Shown here piece by piece: positions 52,301-59,786 of a stretch of 64,000 bases of DNA (positions are counted from its first letter, which is position 1; each line of letters begins with the position of its first letter). The position numbers were made by a program, and so were the translations under genes. The notes below the pieces were generated by a model, which was not told the origin of the DNA, searched no databases, and saw nothing but the letters and a program-made list of their open reading frames with translations. Source of the DNA: Palleniella intestinalis (GTDB taxonomy: Bacteria; Bacteroidota; Bacteroidia; Bacteroidales; Bacteroidaceae); the NCBI RefSeq assembly GCF_013166595.1, contig NZ_JABKKG010000008.1, positions 62,001-126,000 of the forward strand, in the 5' to 3' direction.

Positions 52301-52901
52301 TGTTGAGCATCCATGTCTGAAATGTTCGCGTGAAAAAAACAAAACTAACGAGATGCAGTTGAAGTACCGGTTCCCCGTACCATTGGAAGCCGGCAATTAC
52401 AAGTTGAAGCTAAGATTAATGGCGTCTGCCCAGACCTCCTGCTCTTTCACAGTGATGTATGATGACCATATCAGCAAGGACTACATTAAGTTCGGACAGA
52501 CAATCATTACAACTTGGAGGGATGCAGAGATCAGTTTCACGACACAGAAGCCTGTCAAGTCAATCAATATGGTGCCGAGTTCATCATTCTATGGCGATGT
52601 GTATGTTGATGATGTCTCCGTTATCAAGGTCGGCAACAACTCTGTCAACTATGTGAGCAACGGTGATTTCTCCGACCAGAATTACAAAGGATGGGTTGCA
52701 GAATATGGGAAATTGTCAATAGTGACAGACCCGACAATCGAGCCAACCGGCGTGACGGAGGTTATCGGCAGCCATGCGCAAGTTGATGTATATAACGCCC
52801 AAGGTGTCCTGATAAAGCGGCAAGTGGACATGTCCTCTGCCACGGAGGGACTCCCTTCAGGCATATATATAATAGGTAATAAGAAGGTTGTTGTGGAATA
52901 A
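49392..52901 (+). CDS. BspA-like leucine-rich-repeat surface protein
   Basis: The product has 1169 residues. The signal peptide LLKRLLAVTLLLGACQMMMA may start at 49392 or at the ATG at 49413. The body is made of TpLRR/BspA-type repeats of about 23 residues (IGGSAFSSSDLEEIVLSES, CTSLSSIAIPNGVTTL). It is organised in three homologous modules, each opening with YEY-x(n)-ECTLVK and the EIDIPE strand, at residues ~30, ~438 and ~735. A repetitive Asp-Pro-Glu linker (51452-51560) separates modules two and three. A C-terminal beta-sandwich (GNYKLKLRLMASAQTSCSF) and a sorting-type tail (VDVYNAQGVLIKRQ...GIYIIGNKKVV) follow. BspA-like proteins bind host matrix, other bacteria or protozoa. Recent internal duplications are visible. 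Confidence 0.88.
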   Translation: MNRGDIIMLLKRLLAVTLLLGACQMMMAGQFIYDNIVYEYWNSSKKECTLVKVLGSPREIDIPETVVDNGKKLTVTVIGYAAFRESSVVKVSMPNTINEIGGSAFSSSDLEEIVLSESITEISSGMFSFTKLKSVKIPKSVTKIRGSAFSDCALLTNVELPDGVTEIESLAFYNCKSLSKIALPADLKMLGESAFLGCTSLSSIAIPNGVTTLMSGTFSGCKALKDIKLHDGITDIGSNVFFYCKSLSKIALPADLKMLGESAFLGCTSLSSIAIPNGVTTLMSGTFSGCEALKDVKLPDGVTDIGDYAFSGCSSLCDIALPANLRTLGNGAFRHCTSLLFLAIPNKVTDIGLYAFQNCSRINNIIIGESVKVMSEAFYDCQASAVTVLATEPPAASGAFSGNDRRIYVKKESLEAYRNNDEWRNMGEILPVIGSIADQNFVYEYEDGSTECTLVKALGYLYEVEILYEVEIPEKVTAYGKELTVTRIGDSAFKGTSVVKVSMPNTIKKIGGAAFENCISLRSVVLSENLQTLGSGAFMGCTSLSSIAIPNGLTVLKSDVFRGCESLEDIGLHDGITEIEDHAFSGSSLSEVTIPNKVANIGRCAFQDCKNLNDIVIGESVKEMSEAFCGSPASTVTVLAIEPPFASQAFSGNDRRIYVKDESLEAYKNNEEWCSMGKILPMSGSVDPDPEDPDPEDPDPVDPDPEDPDPEDPDPVDPDPEDPELVKQFTYDNIVYEYEEGSAECTLVKALDPPSEIDIPEKAIADGKEFTVTRIGESAFKGTNVVKVSMPNTIREIGNYAFSHSGLKEILLSENITEISDDMLSNTNLTSVKIPDSVTKIGNGAFAECHSLTALEIPESVTAIGEFAFSGSALYEMTIPNSVTDIGRYISTNCNNLYNIVIGESVKDMARAFNGCPASDVTVLATEPPAAYQAFSGSDRRIYVKDESLEAYKNNEEWREMGEILPIPSPVEHPCLKCSREKNKTNEMQLKYRFPVPLEAGNYKLKLRLMASAQTSCSFTVMYDDHISKDYIKFGQTIITTWRDAEISFTTQKPVKSINMVPSSSFYGDVYVDDVSVIKVGNNSVNYVSNGDFSDQNYKGWVAEYGKLSIVTDPTIEPTGVTEVIGSHAQVDVYNAQGVLIKRQVDMSSATEGLPSGIYIIGNKKVVVE
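49914..50261 (+). repeat. Exact 141-bp tandem duplication within the LRR gene
   Basis: Positions 49914-50054 and 50121-50261 are identical over 141 bases, 207 bases apart (69 residues, three repeats). A second small duplication is the 18-base doubling that makes LYEVEILYEVEI near 50775-50810. Perfect identity, including third positions, means they arose recently. Confidence 0.9.
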
Positions 52902-52912
52902 TTCTTTATAAT

Positions 52913-52967
52913 AAAGGGGATGTGCCGGAGGACTTTAGGGTTCACTTCAAATCGGCACATCCTCTTT
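52913..52967 (+). terminator. Terminator of the BspA-like gene
   Basis: GGGGATGTGCCG (52916-52927) pairs with CGGCACATCCTC (52953-52964), followed by TTTCTTGTTTG. It starts 12 bases past the stop codon. Confidence 0.8.
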
Positions 52968-52970
52968 CTT

Positions 52971-53226
52971 GTTTGTCCTCTCTATGCTTTGTCGCAGCGA
53001 TGGTTTTGTTCAGGAAGAGCTTTAGAATATGTCGGATTTGTATGATAAAAGTCAGGATTCTTATGTATCATAAAAGGAATTATTGGTGTCGTCCGGTAAA
53101 ACGCAAATACATCTCTGATTGTATATGCAATGTCCGGATGTGTCTGTGCAAAGAACTGCGTTAGCGGTGGCAAGAGAGTAGCTTTACTGCTTGTCAGTGT
53201 TTTTTCAAACAATAATAGTCCCAAAA
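52971..53226. other. Intergenic region without a supported gene
   Basis: A 256-bp stretch between the BspA-like terminator and the Sel1 gene. A minus-strand frame of 82 codons (52982-53230) is open and has an amino-acid-like ring (THPDIAYTIRDVFAFY), but it overlaps the 3' end of the Sel1 gene and has no start signal. I suspect a dispersed repeat that is mistaken for coding elsewhere. Confidence 0.4.
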
Positions 53227-54315
53227 TCACTTAGAAGCAGCCTCCGATTCCGTGGCTTTGGCATACCATGCAGCGGCTTGTTTCGCATTCTTCCTTATGC
53301 CATTGCCGCCGGCATAGCAGTCGCCAAGACAGCGCATGGCATCGATATGCCCATAATAGCCTTTGTTCTCACAGACATTGTTCGCCGCTTTCTTGTACAG
53401 TCGCACGGCTTCCGCCATATCCTGCTCCACGCCATGCCCCTCGGCATAACACCGGGCAAGCAGGTATTGCCCTTCAGGGTCATCCATTTCCGCTGCCTGA
53501 CGGTACAGCTCCACAGCTTTCTCCCAATCCTGCTCCACACCCTTTCCGGCGGCATAGCAGTCGCCAAGACCGCACAACGCGTCCGGTGACACATAACCGT
53601 CTGTGTCAATCGCCTTGCCATACCATTCGACGGCTTGGCTATAATCGGCAGGCACTCCGCTACCATTTGAATAACATTTGCCAAGCTCCACCCACGCCAT
53701 AGGGTTATCGTTCTCTGCCGCTTTCTTGAACCACGAGAAGGCCTGTTCATCATCCTGACCGATTCCGTTACCCTCGCTGTAACATAGTCCCAATGTGAAA
53801 TATGCTCCGGCATATCCTCTTTCGGCTGCTTTCAGATAATAAGCAAAGGCTTGCTCCAAGTCTTTCGGCAGACCTCCCTGTCCGATACTATAACAATAAC
53901 CCATACAATCACAGGCGTAGGCATCACCGATTTCAGCCGCCTTACGCCACCATTCAACGGCCAATGTCATGTCGCAATCCACCCCATAGCCATGCTGATA
54001 GCAACTTCCGAGCATACACATCGCTTCCGCCAAATCAGCATCCGCAAGGTCTTTCCTATTGACTGCCTTCTTCAGCCATTTGGCAAGTTGGCACTGATAA
54101 GTATCTTTGTTCAGCCGTTCCCGTGCAGGGCGGCATTTATCGGATGCCAACCAATAGCATCTGAAAGCCTTTGCCAAATTGCGCTCCACGCCGATGCCTT
54201 CCTCATAGCATTGCCCCAATTGATATTGAGCGGGAGCATAGCCTGATTCTGCCGACTCACGGCATTTGTCAATCTCAAACTTATCACTTGTATTTTTGAT
54301 TCTATATTCTGTCAT
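53227..54315 (-). CDS. Sel1-like repeat protein, last gene of the immunity-like operon
   Basis: The product has 362 residues without a signal peptide. It is made of about nine Sel1/TPR-like helical repeats of ~36 residues: APAQYQLGQCYEEGIGVERN, AMCMLGSCYQHGYGVDCD, GAYFTLGLCYSEGNGIGQD, AWVELGKCYSNGSGVPAD, ALCGLGDCYAAGKGVEQDW and so on, each followed by a KA-x(2)-W/Y-x(2)-KAAE helix. Such solenoids bind other proteins. Two related Sel1 proteins are in the same operon (57097-58209, 58592-59629). It starts 20 bases after a frameshifted small gene. In bacterial immunity loci, Sel1 proteins are a recurrent type; a role in blocking a toxin is inferred from context. Confidence 0.85.
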   Translation of the reverse strand: MTEYRIKNTSDKFEIDKCRESAESGYAPAQYQLGQCYEEGIGVERNLAKAFRCYWLASDKCRPARERLNKDTYQCQLAKWLKKAVNRKDLADADLAEAMCMLGSCYQHGYGVDCDMTLAVEWWRKAAEIGDAYACDCMGYCYSIGQGGLPKDLEQAFAYYLKAAERGYAGAYFTLGLCYSEGNGIGQDDEQAFSWFKKAAENDNPMAWVELGKCYSNGSGVPADYSQAVEWYGKAIDTDGYVSPDALCGLGDCYAAGKGVEQDWEKAVELYRQAAEMDDPEGQYLLARCYAEGHGVEQDMAEAVRLYKKAANNVCENKGYYGHIDAMRCLGDCYAGGNGIRKNAKQAAAWYAKATESEAASK

Positions 54316-54335
54316 AACGTGAGTTCTATGAAATT

Positions 54336-54589
54336 TTAATGGTGTGTAGGGAAAGATTTGTCCGCATCAATAAAATACAGGGCATCATGGTCGGTAATCT
54401 TGCCGATGACATCAAGCAAATGCCAATAAGGGTCTTCCATGTTGCAGTCAATGCTTATCGGAACATACTTGAAACATCGCCGTCCCAACCGGTCTTGTTG
54501 ATGTCCGCCTTGTGCTGAAAGGTACAACAAGGCTGCTCCTCATTTATCCGTTTCGACACGATGACTTTGCCTGTTTGTAGTTTTGCCAT
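54336..54589 (-). pseudogene. Small gene of unknown function broken by a one-base deletion
   Basis: From the ATG at 54589 the frame reads MAKLQTGKVIVSKRINEEQ and AGKADINKTGWDGDV-like sequence (seen as HKADINKTGWDGDV) and stops early at SSMFR. In the next frame KYVPISIDCNMEDPYWHLL continues to ADKSFPTHH with a stop at 54336. A single extra T in the run at GATGTTTCAAG would join them as GDVFKYVPIS, an 83-residue protein. It lies 3 bases after the SMI1-like gene, so it is part of the operon. The family is not recognised. It could be a real lesion or a sequencing slip. Confidence 0.6.
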
Positions 54590-54592
54590 AAG

Positions 54593-55417
54593 CTATTTCC
54601 AAGTGATTTGTCCTAAATGTTCTCCTAAAGCGATTAACTCTGCCTCATCATTAGCTCCGGCATGAATGTCGGCATAGAATCCGTTGCTCTGTATGACTGC
54701 CACAAGCCCGTCAGCAGAATACATCACGGCAACTCCATACCTATTTATATCGGTCATCAACTGATACTTGTCAGTGCAGAAATCAGCCAGTTCCTTTTCA
54801 ATATTGAGAGTTGTCACAAAACTGCCTTTGCATCTGCCTTTCTTGACAACAGGTTTGTTGTCAATCGCAATATTAAGTATCCGGCCAATGCAATACTTGT
54901 AGACACATTCATCTCCTTCAAAAACTTCCCACTGCTTCTTGCAACATCCTGCAAGGCATCCGCTTTGCATGTCATATCCGGCAAGCGGAGTGCGCTTTCT
55001 CCTGAAGAACACGAGCACGCCTTGTTCCACATACACCTCATCGAGTGGCAGGAAATGCGCAGTGCTTGTGAAATATTCCTCTTGGTTGAGGATTGCCGTA
55101 TATATCAGTTTCAGTTCTTTCGGGAATTTTACACCGAGCCTTTTCTCCGTACTTTTGAAATCGGCTTTTTCTCCGGGATTCAGGGTTATGAATGATTTCA
55201 TTTGGCAGAGCATGGTCTGCAAATCCACAAGTTCCGGCTCAAGCAGTCGGTGGTTGTCATTGAACATTACTGCATGGTCGTCCTCTTTTATAGGGTAGTC
55301 CGTGTGTATCTGCTCCGGTTCCACCCACGCAGAAACGAGGACAGAGCCCGAAACTTGCTTCTCATCGTAACGCCCGTAATAGACGTTGTCCCTGTGCATG
55401 TATAATCCTTTTTTCAT
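54593..55417 (-). CDS. SMI1/KNR4-family (SUKH) immunity-like protein
   Basis: The product has 274 residues, cytoplasmic. The SUKH-type core appears as DFKSTEKRLGVKFPKELKLIYTAILN near residue 85, the typical first helix and the FP-x-E(L)-L-x-x-Y motif, followed by FLPLDEVYVEQGVLVFFR. SUKH proteins are the commonest immunity family of polymorphic toxin systems and neutralise secreted nucleases and others. N- and C-terminal parts (residues 1-80 and 170-274) are not recognised. Its start codon directly follows the previous stop (TAAATG), so translation is coupled. No matching toxin gene is in the window. Confidence 0.7.
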   Translation of the reverse strand: MKKGLYMHRDNVYYGRYDEKQVSGSVLVSAWVEPEQIHTDYPIKEDDHAVMFNDNHRLLEPELVDLQTMLCQMKSFITLNPGEKADFKSTEKRLGVKFPKELKLIYTAILNQEEYFTSTAHFLPLDEVYVEQGVLVFFRRKRTPLAGYDMQSGCLAGCCKKQWEVFEGDECVYKYCIGRILNIAIDNKPVVKKGRCKGSFVTTLNIEKELADFCTDKYQLMTDINRYGVAVMYSADGLVAVIQSNGFYADIHAGANDEAELIALGEHLGQITWK

Positions 55418-56407
55418 TTAGTCATTGCGCTTGTTCCAAGATTCCAATATTGATTCAAAGTCGGCAATCATCAGCTGAAAGTCATAATTCACCTTCCGTG
55501 CCAAACGTTTCGCCACTTGTTCAACGGCATGGATGAAGTATTCGCCCAGCAATTGTTTTTGCTCCTGCACGGACAGTTGGCTGAACTCCTTTTCCAGAAC
55601 AATCGTCACACGTGTGGTGCCGGTGTCGGTGCGGAACGGGCCGTAGGTGAAACGGTTTCTCAGATAATAGCCGTTGTCCTCTATCTCCTTTTCCGAATAC
55701 ATTTCGAGGAGTTTCGGATAGAAGTCTTTCTGTTTCAGTTTCAGTGACTCGTCGGCAATGATGTAGTTGGTCTTGCAATGGTAGTTGTCATAAAAACTGA
55801 ACGAGAGATTAAGCAGTATGCAATCCACGGCAGTGCCGTACAACTCAGGGCGCATGCATCGGTTGAGTTCCGGCATGAGGTCCTTTTCCACGCTTTCAAT
55901 CAGCGGTTTGGAGTTTTCGTAGCAGTTGGCTATACCACGAGTGATGCGTATAGGATTCTTGGGAATCCAATTGCGCTGGCTGCATAATTTGATGTCTTGC
56001 GCTTCATCGACCGACTCGCTTAGGCGGACAGGCTTATCCAATGGATTCTCCGCACTGCCATAGAAGAATGACAGCCCATGGTCAATGGCGAAACCTTCCT
56101 TGCGCTTCGACCATACGGCATCAAGGAAGCGTGGTTTTGCATCCTTGTTAGCGAAATAGGTGTTTGGATTGCCGTTAAAATACGCTCCTCGTATTGCTTC
56201 CACAGGCTCATGCTTCCCCCAGCCGATAATGGCGAGGGCTTCGCAAATCCTTACTGCTGTGTTCCATTCGGAGGCGTTACTGTATTGCGAATGCTTCAGG
56301 AACTCGGCATACAACTGCTCACGCAACCGCTCGGTGTCCGATTGTTGCAAGAGGTGTTTGCGGAGTTCGTCAAGACTTTCTGTTTCAAAGATTCTGTTCA
56401 TCGGCAT
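55418..56407 (-). CDS. Unrecognised cytoplasmic protein of the immunity-like operon
   Basis: The product has 329 residues, no signal peptide or membrane helix. The N-terminus is helical (ESLDELRKHLLQQSDTERL). The middle has aromatic clusters (AIRGAYFNGNPNTYFANKDA) and a long segment DLMPELNRCMRPELYGTAVD. The C-terminus (EYFIHAVEQVAKRLARKVNY) is helical. I do not recognise it. It overlaps the preceding gene (56385-57080) by 23 bases and abuts the SMI1-like gene, so it belongs to the same transcript. The start could be MPMNRIFETE or the second Met. Confidence 0.7.
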   Translation of the reverse strand: MPMNRIFETESLDELRKHLLQQSDTERLREQLYAEFLKHSQYSNASEWNTAVRICEALAIIGWGKHEPVEAIRGAYFNGNPNTYFANKDAKPRFLDAVWSKRKEGFAIDHGLSFFYGSAENPLDKPVRLSESVDEAQDIKLCSQRNWIPKNPIRITRGIANCYENSKPLIESVEKDLMPELNRCMRPELYGTAVDCILLNLSFSFYDNYHCKTNYIIADESLKLKQKDFYPKLLEMYSEKEIEDNGYYLRNRFTYGPFRTDTGTTRVTIVLEKEFSQLSVQEQKQLLGEYFIHAVEQVAKRLARKVNYDFQLMIADFESILESWNKRND

Positions 56408-57080
56408 CTTGCTTTAAAATCTTTTCAATGAGTTTTTCCAGTCGCTTTGGAGTGATGTCGTATGCTTCAAGCACTCCGGATTTCAAGGCTTCGTAGAGTA
56501 TGGCGGAATCCTCATTGCTTAGTTTGTCCATATCGCTCTTTGACTCTATGCCGTGTTCTTTCAGGATGTCTGCTGTTGCCTGTCGCTGTGTTTTCTTGGC
56601 AGCCTTTACACGTTCTTTCAATGCAGGAAGAGCATTGATTGATTCGGCGTTACCTCTTCCGGCATAGACCTCAATGTCACGGCAAACCCATTTCACATCA
56701 TACTTGTCGCCTCTTTCGGCAATGGCGAGCAAAGGCGTTATGGGAGTGTAGGGATTTATTTCCATCTCGCAAAGAAAGTCATTCCACCACCTATACTCGC
56801 CTTTTGCTACCTCTTTGTCCAACTGTGAGAGCAAAAAGGCAAACTTGCCTTCATCAAACTGTCGGACCAACAGTTTCTTGTAAATGAAATAAGCAGCCTT
56901 GCGAATGTCCAAACCGCTTTCACTGATTATCTCCTCCAATACAGGAAACAAAGCTTTGTCCGTCAGTTGCTCCGCTTCACGAAAAGCCTTCCAGGAAGTA
57001 GTCTCCCACGAGCAGTGTGCCTCCGGCTCACGGGGAGCACACATCCGTCCTATCAGCTCCGTTATATCGTCTTTTTCCAT
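56385..57080 (-). CDS. Unrecognised helical protein of the immunity-like operon
   Basis: The product has 231 residues, soluble. It starts MEKDDITELIGRMCAPREPEA, and the rest is mostly helix (DIRKAAYFIYKKLLVRQFDEGKFAFLL, shown in part as AAYFIYKKLLVRQF). A repeat-like pattern of hydrophobic helices, then GDKYDVKWVCRDIEVYAGRG, suggests a HEAT-type solenoid, but this is a guess. The C-terminal part is Lys/Glu-rich. It begins 16 bases after the Sel1 gene at 57097 and overlaps the next gene, supporting one operon. Confidence 0.65.
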   Translation of the reverse strand: MEKDDITELIGRMCAPREPEAHCSWETTSWKAFREAEQLTDKALFPVLEEIISESGLDIRKAAYFIYKKLLVRQFDEGKFAFLLSQLDKEVAKGEYRWWNDFLCEMEINPYTPITPLLAIAERGDKYDVKWVCRDIEVYAGRGNAESINALPALKERVKAAKKTQRQATADILKEHGIESKSDMDKLSNEDSAILYEALKSGVLEAYDITPKRLEKLIEKILKQDADEQNL

Positions 57081-57096
57081 TGTACGAGATTACTCC

Positions 57097-58209
57097 TTAT
57101 CTTCTGAAATCACGGAACTTCTTGTTGTTTAATGCGTTCTCGGCAGCACGGTTATAATGGGCTGCGGCTTGCTTGAAATAGTCGTAAGCCTTCCGCAGGT
57201 CCTGCTCAACGCCAAGTCCTTTAAGGTACATGTTGCCGAGTTCGTATTCCGCATTTCCCGTGTTGTTGCCTTTGCGGGCTGCCATACGTTGGTACAGCTC
57301 CATGGCTGCCGTATAATCCTTTTCGCATCCGACACCGCGCTTGTAGCATTCCGCAAGTTTCATTTGGGAAAAGCAATCGCCACTGTCCGCCCCTTTCTTG
57401 AACCATTCAAAGGCTTTCGCATGGTCTCGTTCCACTCCTTCTCCGTCAAGATATGCCGAAGCAACATCGCCATACGCTGCGACATGCCCTAACTCCGCAG
57501 CTTTCAGATAACATTCAAAGGCTTTTTCAAAACCATTCTCCTCCCGGCTGTACACATGCCCCAAATTATAATAGGACAAACCGTCGCCTTCCGTATCGGT
57601 GAGTTCCTTGTAAAGCTCCATCGCCTCTCCATGCCGGTCACGGATGTCAAACAGGATTTCTTCGGGCACCTCATTCTTCCAATACAGCATATCCGCCAGT
57701 TTCTTTTTGTCCTTGGCGTTTCCGTTCTCGGCTTTCGCCCTCAATATGTCAACCCGGCGGTCGTACCACTCTATGGCAGTGGCAAGCCCTTCTTTCTCTG
57801 TCATATCGTCGGGACGTTCATAGACATAGAGATTCATAAGAGCCTTTGCAGCAGTTGCCCCGCCTTTGTCCGCTTTCTTCTTCAGGATTTCGATTTTCCG
57901 GTAATGCCACTTTCTGCCCAATGCCTTTTTCTCCTCCGCATCAAGGTCGTCAGCGACATAGCGGTAATAATCGGACAGGAATCCGGCAGCCTTCTCATTG
58001 CCATTCGTGGCAGCTTTCTCAAACCAAGGGATGAATCGGGGATTATCGCAGTCAAGGTGATAATAATAATGCCCAAGAAGCAATTGCGCCTGCACATTGC
58101 CCTTCTCGGCTATCGGCGTGACAGCGTCGGCTGCTTGCTGTGCCTCTTCAGCATCGCCTCCGTCGGCAATCCACCGCTTTATGATGTCAAACAGTTCCTT
58201 TCTTTCCAT
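57097..58209 (-). CDS. Sel1-like repeat protein, second copy
   Basis: The product has 370 residues, no signal peptide. An N-terminal helical segment (KELFDIIKRWIADGGDAEEA in part) is followed by Sel1 repeats: VQAQLLLGHYYYHLDCD, LSYYNLGHVYSREENG, AYGDVASAYLDGEGVERD, SQMKLAECYKRGVGCEKD, AEYELGNMYLKGLGVEQD. The N-terminal and first repeats resemble the product of 58592-59629 (LLGHYYYHLDCDNPRFIPW against LLGKYYSWGYHHDCDNQKAI), so the two genes are duplicates that have diverged. It lies 14 bases after the DUF4375-like gene. Confidence 0.85.
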   Translation of the reverse strand: MERKELFDIIKRWIADGGDAEEAQQAADAVTPIAEKGNVQAQLLLGHYYYHLDCDNPRFIPWFEKAATNGNEKAAGFLSDYYRYVADDLDAEEKKALGRKWHYRKIEILKKKADKGGATAAKALMNLYVYERPDDMTEKEGLATAIEWYDRRVDILRAKAENGNAKDKKKLADMLYWKNEVPEEILFDIRDRHGEAMELYKELTDTEGDGLSYYNLGHVYSREENGFEKAFECYLKAAELGHVAAYGDVASAYLDGEGVERDHAKAFEWFKKGADSGDCFSQMKLAECYKRGVGCEKDYTAAMELYQRMAARKGNNTGNAEYELGNMYLKGLGVEQDLRKAYDYFKQAAAHYNRAAENALNNKKFRDFRR

Positions 58210-58223
58210 AGTGGCTCAGCTGT

Positions 58224-58583
58224 TTAGTCAAAAATAATATCCTTGTTCTTCTCCACAAACTCCTGAAGGCAGTCGCACAACGACGGCTCGAAATCGTAAT
58301 AAGCATTGTCGGTCTCTTCCCAATCATCCTCTTCGCCATCAGTGATTGCCTTGCGGTAATTATCGGCCATGTCCTTGTCGCCAACGGTAAGAAGAGCCTC
58401 TTCTAACTCATCGGGATTGGTATCGGGATGATTTTCCATATAGCCGGAATGACCGCCGCTCTCCATCTCCGAATCATACCGGAAACAAAGAACCGCTTTT
58501 TTCTGGATCGTTGAAAGAGTCGGCAAGTCGCGTCCGCATATTTCTTCTATAAATCTGTTCCAACGTATATCTTGTTCTGTCAT
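58224..58583 (-). CDS. DUF4375/DMP19-like small protein
   Basis: The product has 119 residues. The conserved segment AVLCFRYDSEMESGGHSGYM is the typical core of the DUF4375 (DMP19-like) family, with the GGHSGYMEN turn, and the C-terminus is acidic (EEDDWEETDNAYYDFEP). Family members are found beside toxins and in immunity-gene arrays. It is soluble, and lies 8 bases after the first Sel1 gene and 14 bases before the second. The family call is from motif resemblance. Confidence 0.6.
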   Translation of the reverse strand: MTEQDIRWNRFIEEICGRDLPTLSTIQKKAVLCFRYDSEMESGGHSGYMENHPDTNPDELEEALLTVGDKDMADNYRKAITDGEEDDWEETDNAYYDFEPSLCDCLQEFVEKNKDIIFD

Positions 58584-58591
58584 GGTGTAAA

Positions 58592-59629
58592 TTATTTAAA
58601 TTTCTTCAATCGTTCATCATTCAGTGCGTTTTCGGCATAGCCGTTCCCTTTCTTGGCGGCAAGTTTGAAGTAGTGGCATGCTTTTTTCATGTCAGGCTGT
58701 ACGCCAAGTCCTTCCATATACATGCAGCCAAGCTCATACAATGCCGTGCCTATTCCTACAGACTGATGTTCCCACCTGCGACCGGTGCGCTCGGCAAGGC
58801 ACATGTACAATTCCATTGCTTTCGCATAATCCTGCTTTCCTCCGATGCTGTTCTTATAACAGTCGGCAAGCCTCAGAATTGCCATGATTTCGCCCAAATC
58901 CGCACCCTTGCGATACCATTTGCGGGCTTTTGCATCATCCTGTTCGACACCGTTGCCATAGCGGTAAGCGTCGCCGACTTTCACATACGCCTCATTGTTG
59001 TTCAGTTTCACCGCTTTCTTGAAGCAGGCAAGTGCCTTTTTCCATTCTCCCAAATCATTATAGGCGCACCCCATTCTGTACAAAGCCTCCGACTGCAAGA
59101 AGTTATCACTATCGCATTTGACAACCTCTTTATATAGTTTTATGGCCTGCAGCAGACTCCGCTCGTCATCCTCATCCGTAAAACTCTCCAAAACCTCATC
59201 CGGCACATCGTCGCCATACAGCAGAATGTCTGCCAAGCTAATCTTGTCCGCAACATCGCCATTGGCTGCTTTGGCTGTCAATATCTCTATCCAGCGGTCA
59301 TACCATTTGCAGGCTTCCTCCACACCTTCTTCCGGCTTAATATCCTCAGGGCAATCATAAACATAGAGATTCATCAATGCTTCGGCAGCCCGTTCATCAC
59401 CACTGTCTGCGGCTTTCCCAAACCAATAAATCGCTTTCTGATTGTCACAGTCGTGATGATAGCCCCATGAATAATACTTGCCAAGCAGATATTGCACCTT
59501 GGCATCGCCGCTTTCGGCAACAGGCGTTACTGCCTCGACCGCCCGGCGTGCCTGCTCTTCATCACCCTCGCCGGCATAGAGCTTTATGAATTTCTTTATG
59601 ATGCCCAATTGTTCTGACAAACCGTTCAT
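58592..59629 (-). CDS. Sel1-like repeat protein, first gene of the immunity-like operon
   Basis: The product has 345 residues from the ATG at 59629 (MNGLSEQLGIIKKFIKLYAG). A perfect Shine-Dalgarno lies 5 bases upstream; the frame is open much further upstream, but that region is promoter. Sel1 repeats include VQYLLGKYYSWGYHHD, ALYRMGCAYNDLGEWK, AYVKVGDAYRYGNGVEQD, AILRLADCYKNSIGGKQD and ALYELGCMYMEGLGVQPD. It ends AENALNDERLKKFK; the product of 57097 ends AENALNNKKFRDFRR, so the two are duplicates. It probably acts as a protein-binding scaffold. Confidence 0.85.
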   Translation of the reverse strand: MNGLSEQLGIIKKFIKLYAGEGDEEQARRAVEAVTPVAESGDAKVQYLLGKYYSWGYHHDCDNQKAIYWFGKAADSGDERAAEALMNLYVYDCPEDIKPEEGVEEACKWYDRWIEILTAKAANGDVADKISLADILLYGDDVPDEVLESFTDEDDERSLLQAIKLYKEVVKCDSDNFLQSEALYRMGCAYNDLGEWKKALACFKKAVKLNNNEAYVKVGDAYRYGNGVEQDDAKARKWYRKGADLGEIMAILRLADCYKNSIGGKQDYAKAMELYMCLAERTGRRWEHQSVGIGTALYELGCMYMEGLGVQPDMKKACHYFKLAAKKGNGYAENALNDERLKKFK

Positions 59630-59634
59630 AATAT

Positions 59635-59666
59635 TCACCTCCTTATTTTTTATAGGTGCAAAAATA
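59635..59666 (-). promoter_or_regulatory. Perfect Shine-Dalgarno and -7 box of the immunity-like operon
   Basis: On the minus strand AAGGAGGTGA (complement of 59635-59644) stands 5 bases before ATG 59629; GGAGG is 8 bases away, the ideal spacing. The -7 box TATTTTTG is the complement of 59659-59666. Other genes examined in this window lack such a site. Confidence 0.75.
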
Positions 59667-59709
59667 CTGATTTTTTTGGAAAACCATAAGTAATATAAAG
59701 AAAAATAAG

Positions 59710-59717
59710 TATATTTG
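59710..59717 (+). promoter_or_regulatory. -7 box of the outer-membrane receptor gene
   Basis: TATATTTG fits the consensus and lies 70 bases before the start at 59787. It is divergent from the Sel1 operon promoter. No clear -33 element is present. Confidence 0.5.
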
Positions 59718-59786
59718 CATCGTGAAATCCAAAACTTAGTACGACCGTACCAAGCAACATCACATATTTTTACAAACACAGAGAAC

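Noticed and set aside
52982..53230. 82-codon minus-strand reading frame
   Set aside because: It overlaps the Sel1 3' end, lacks a promoter or start signal, and reads like translated repeat DNA.
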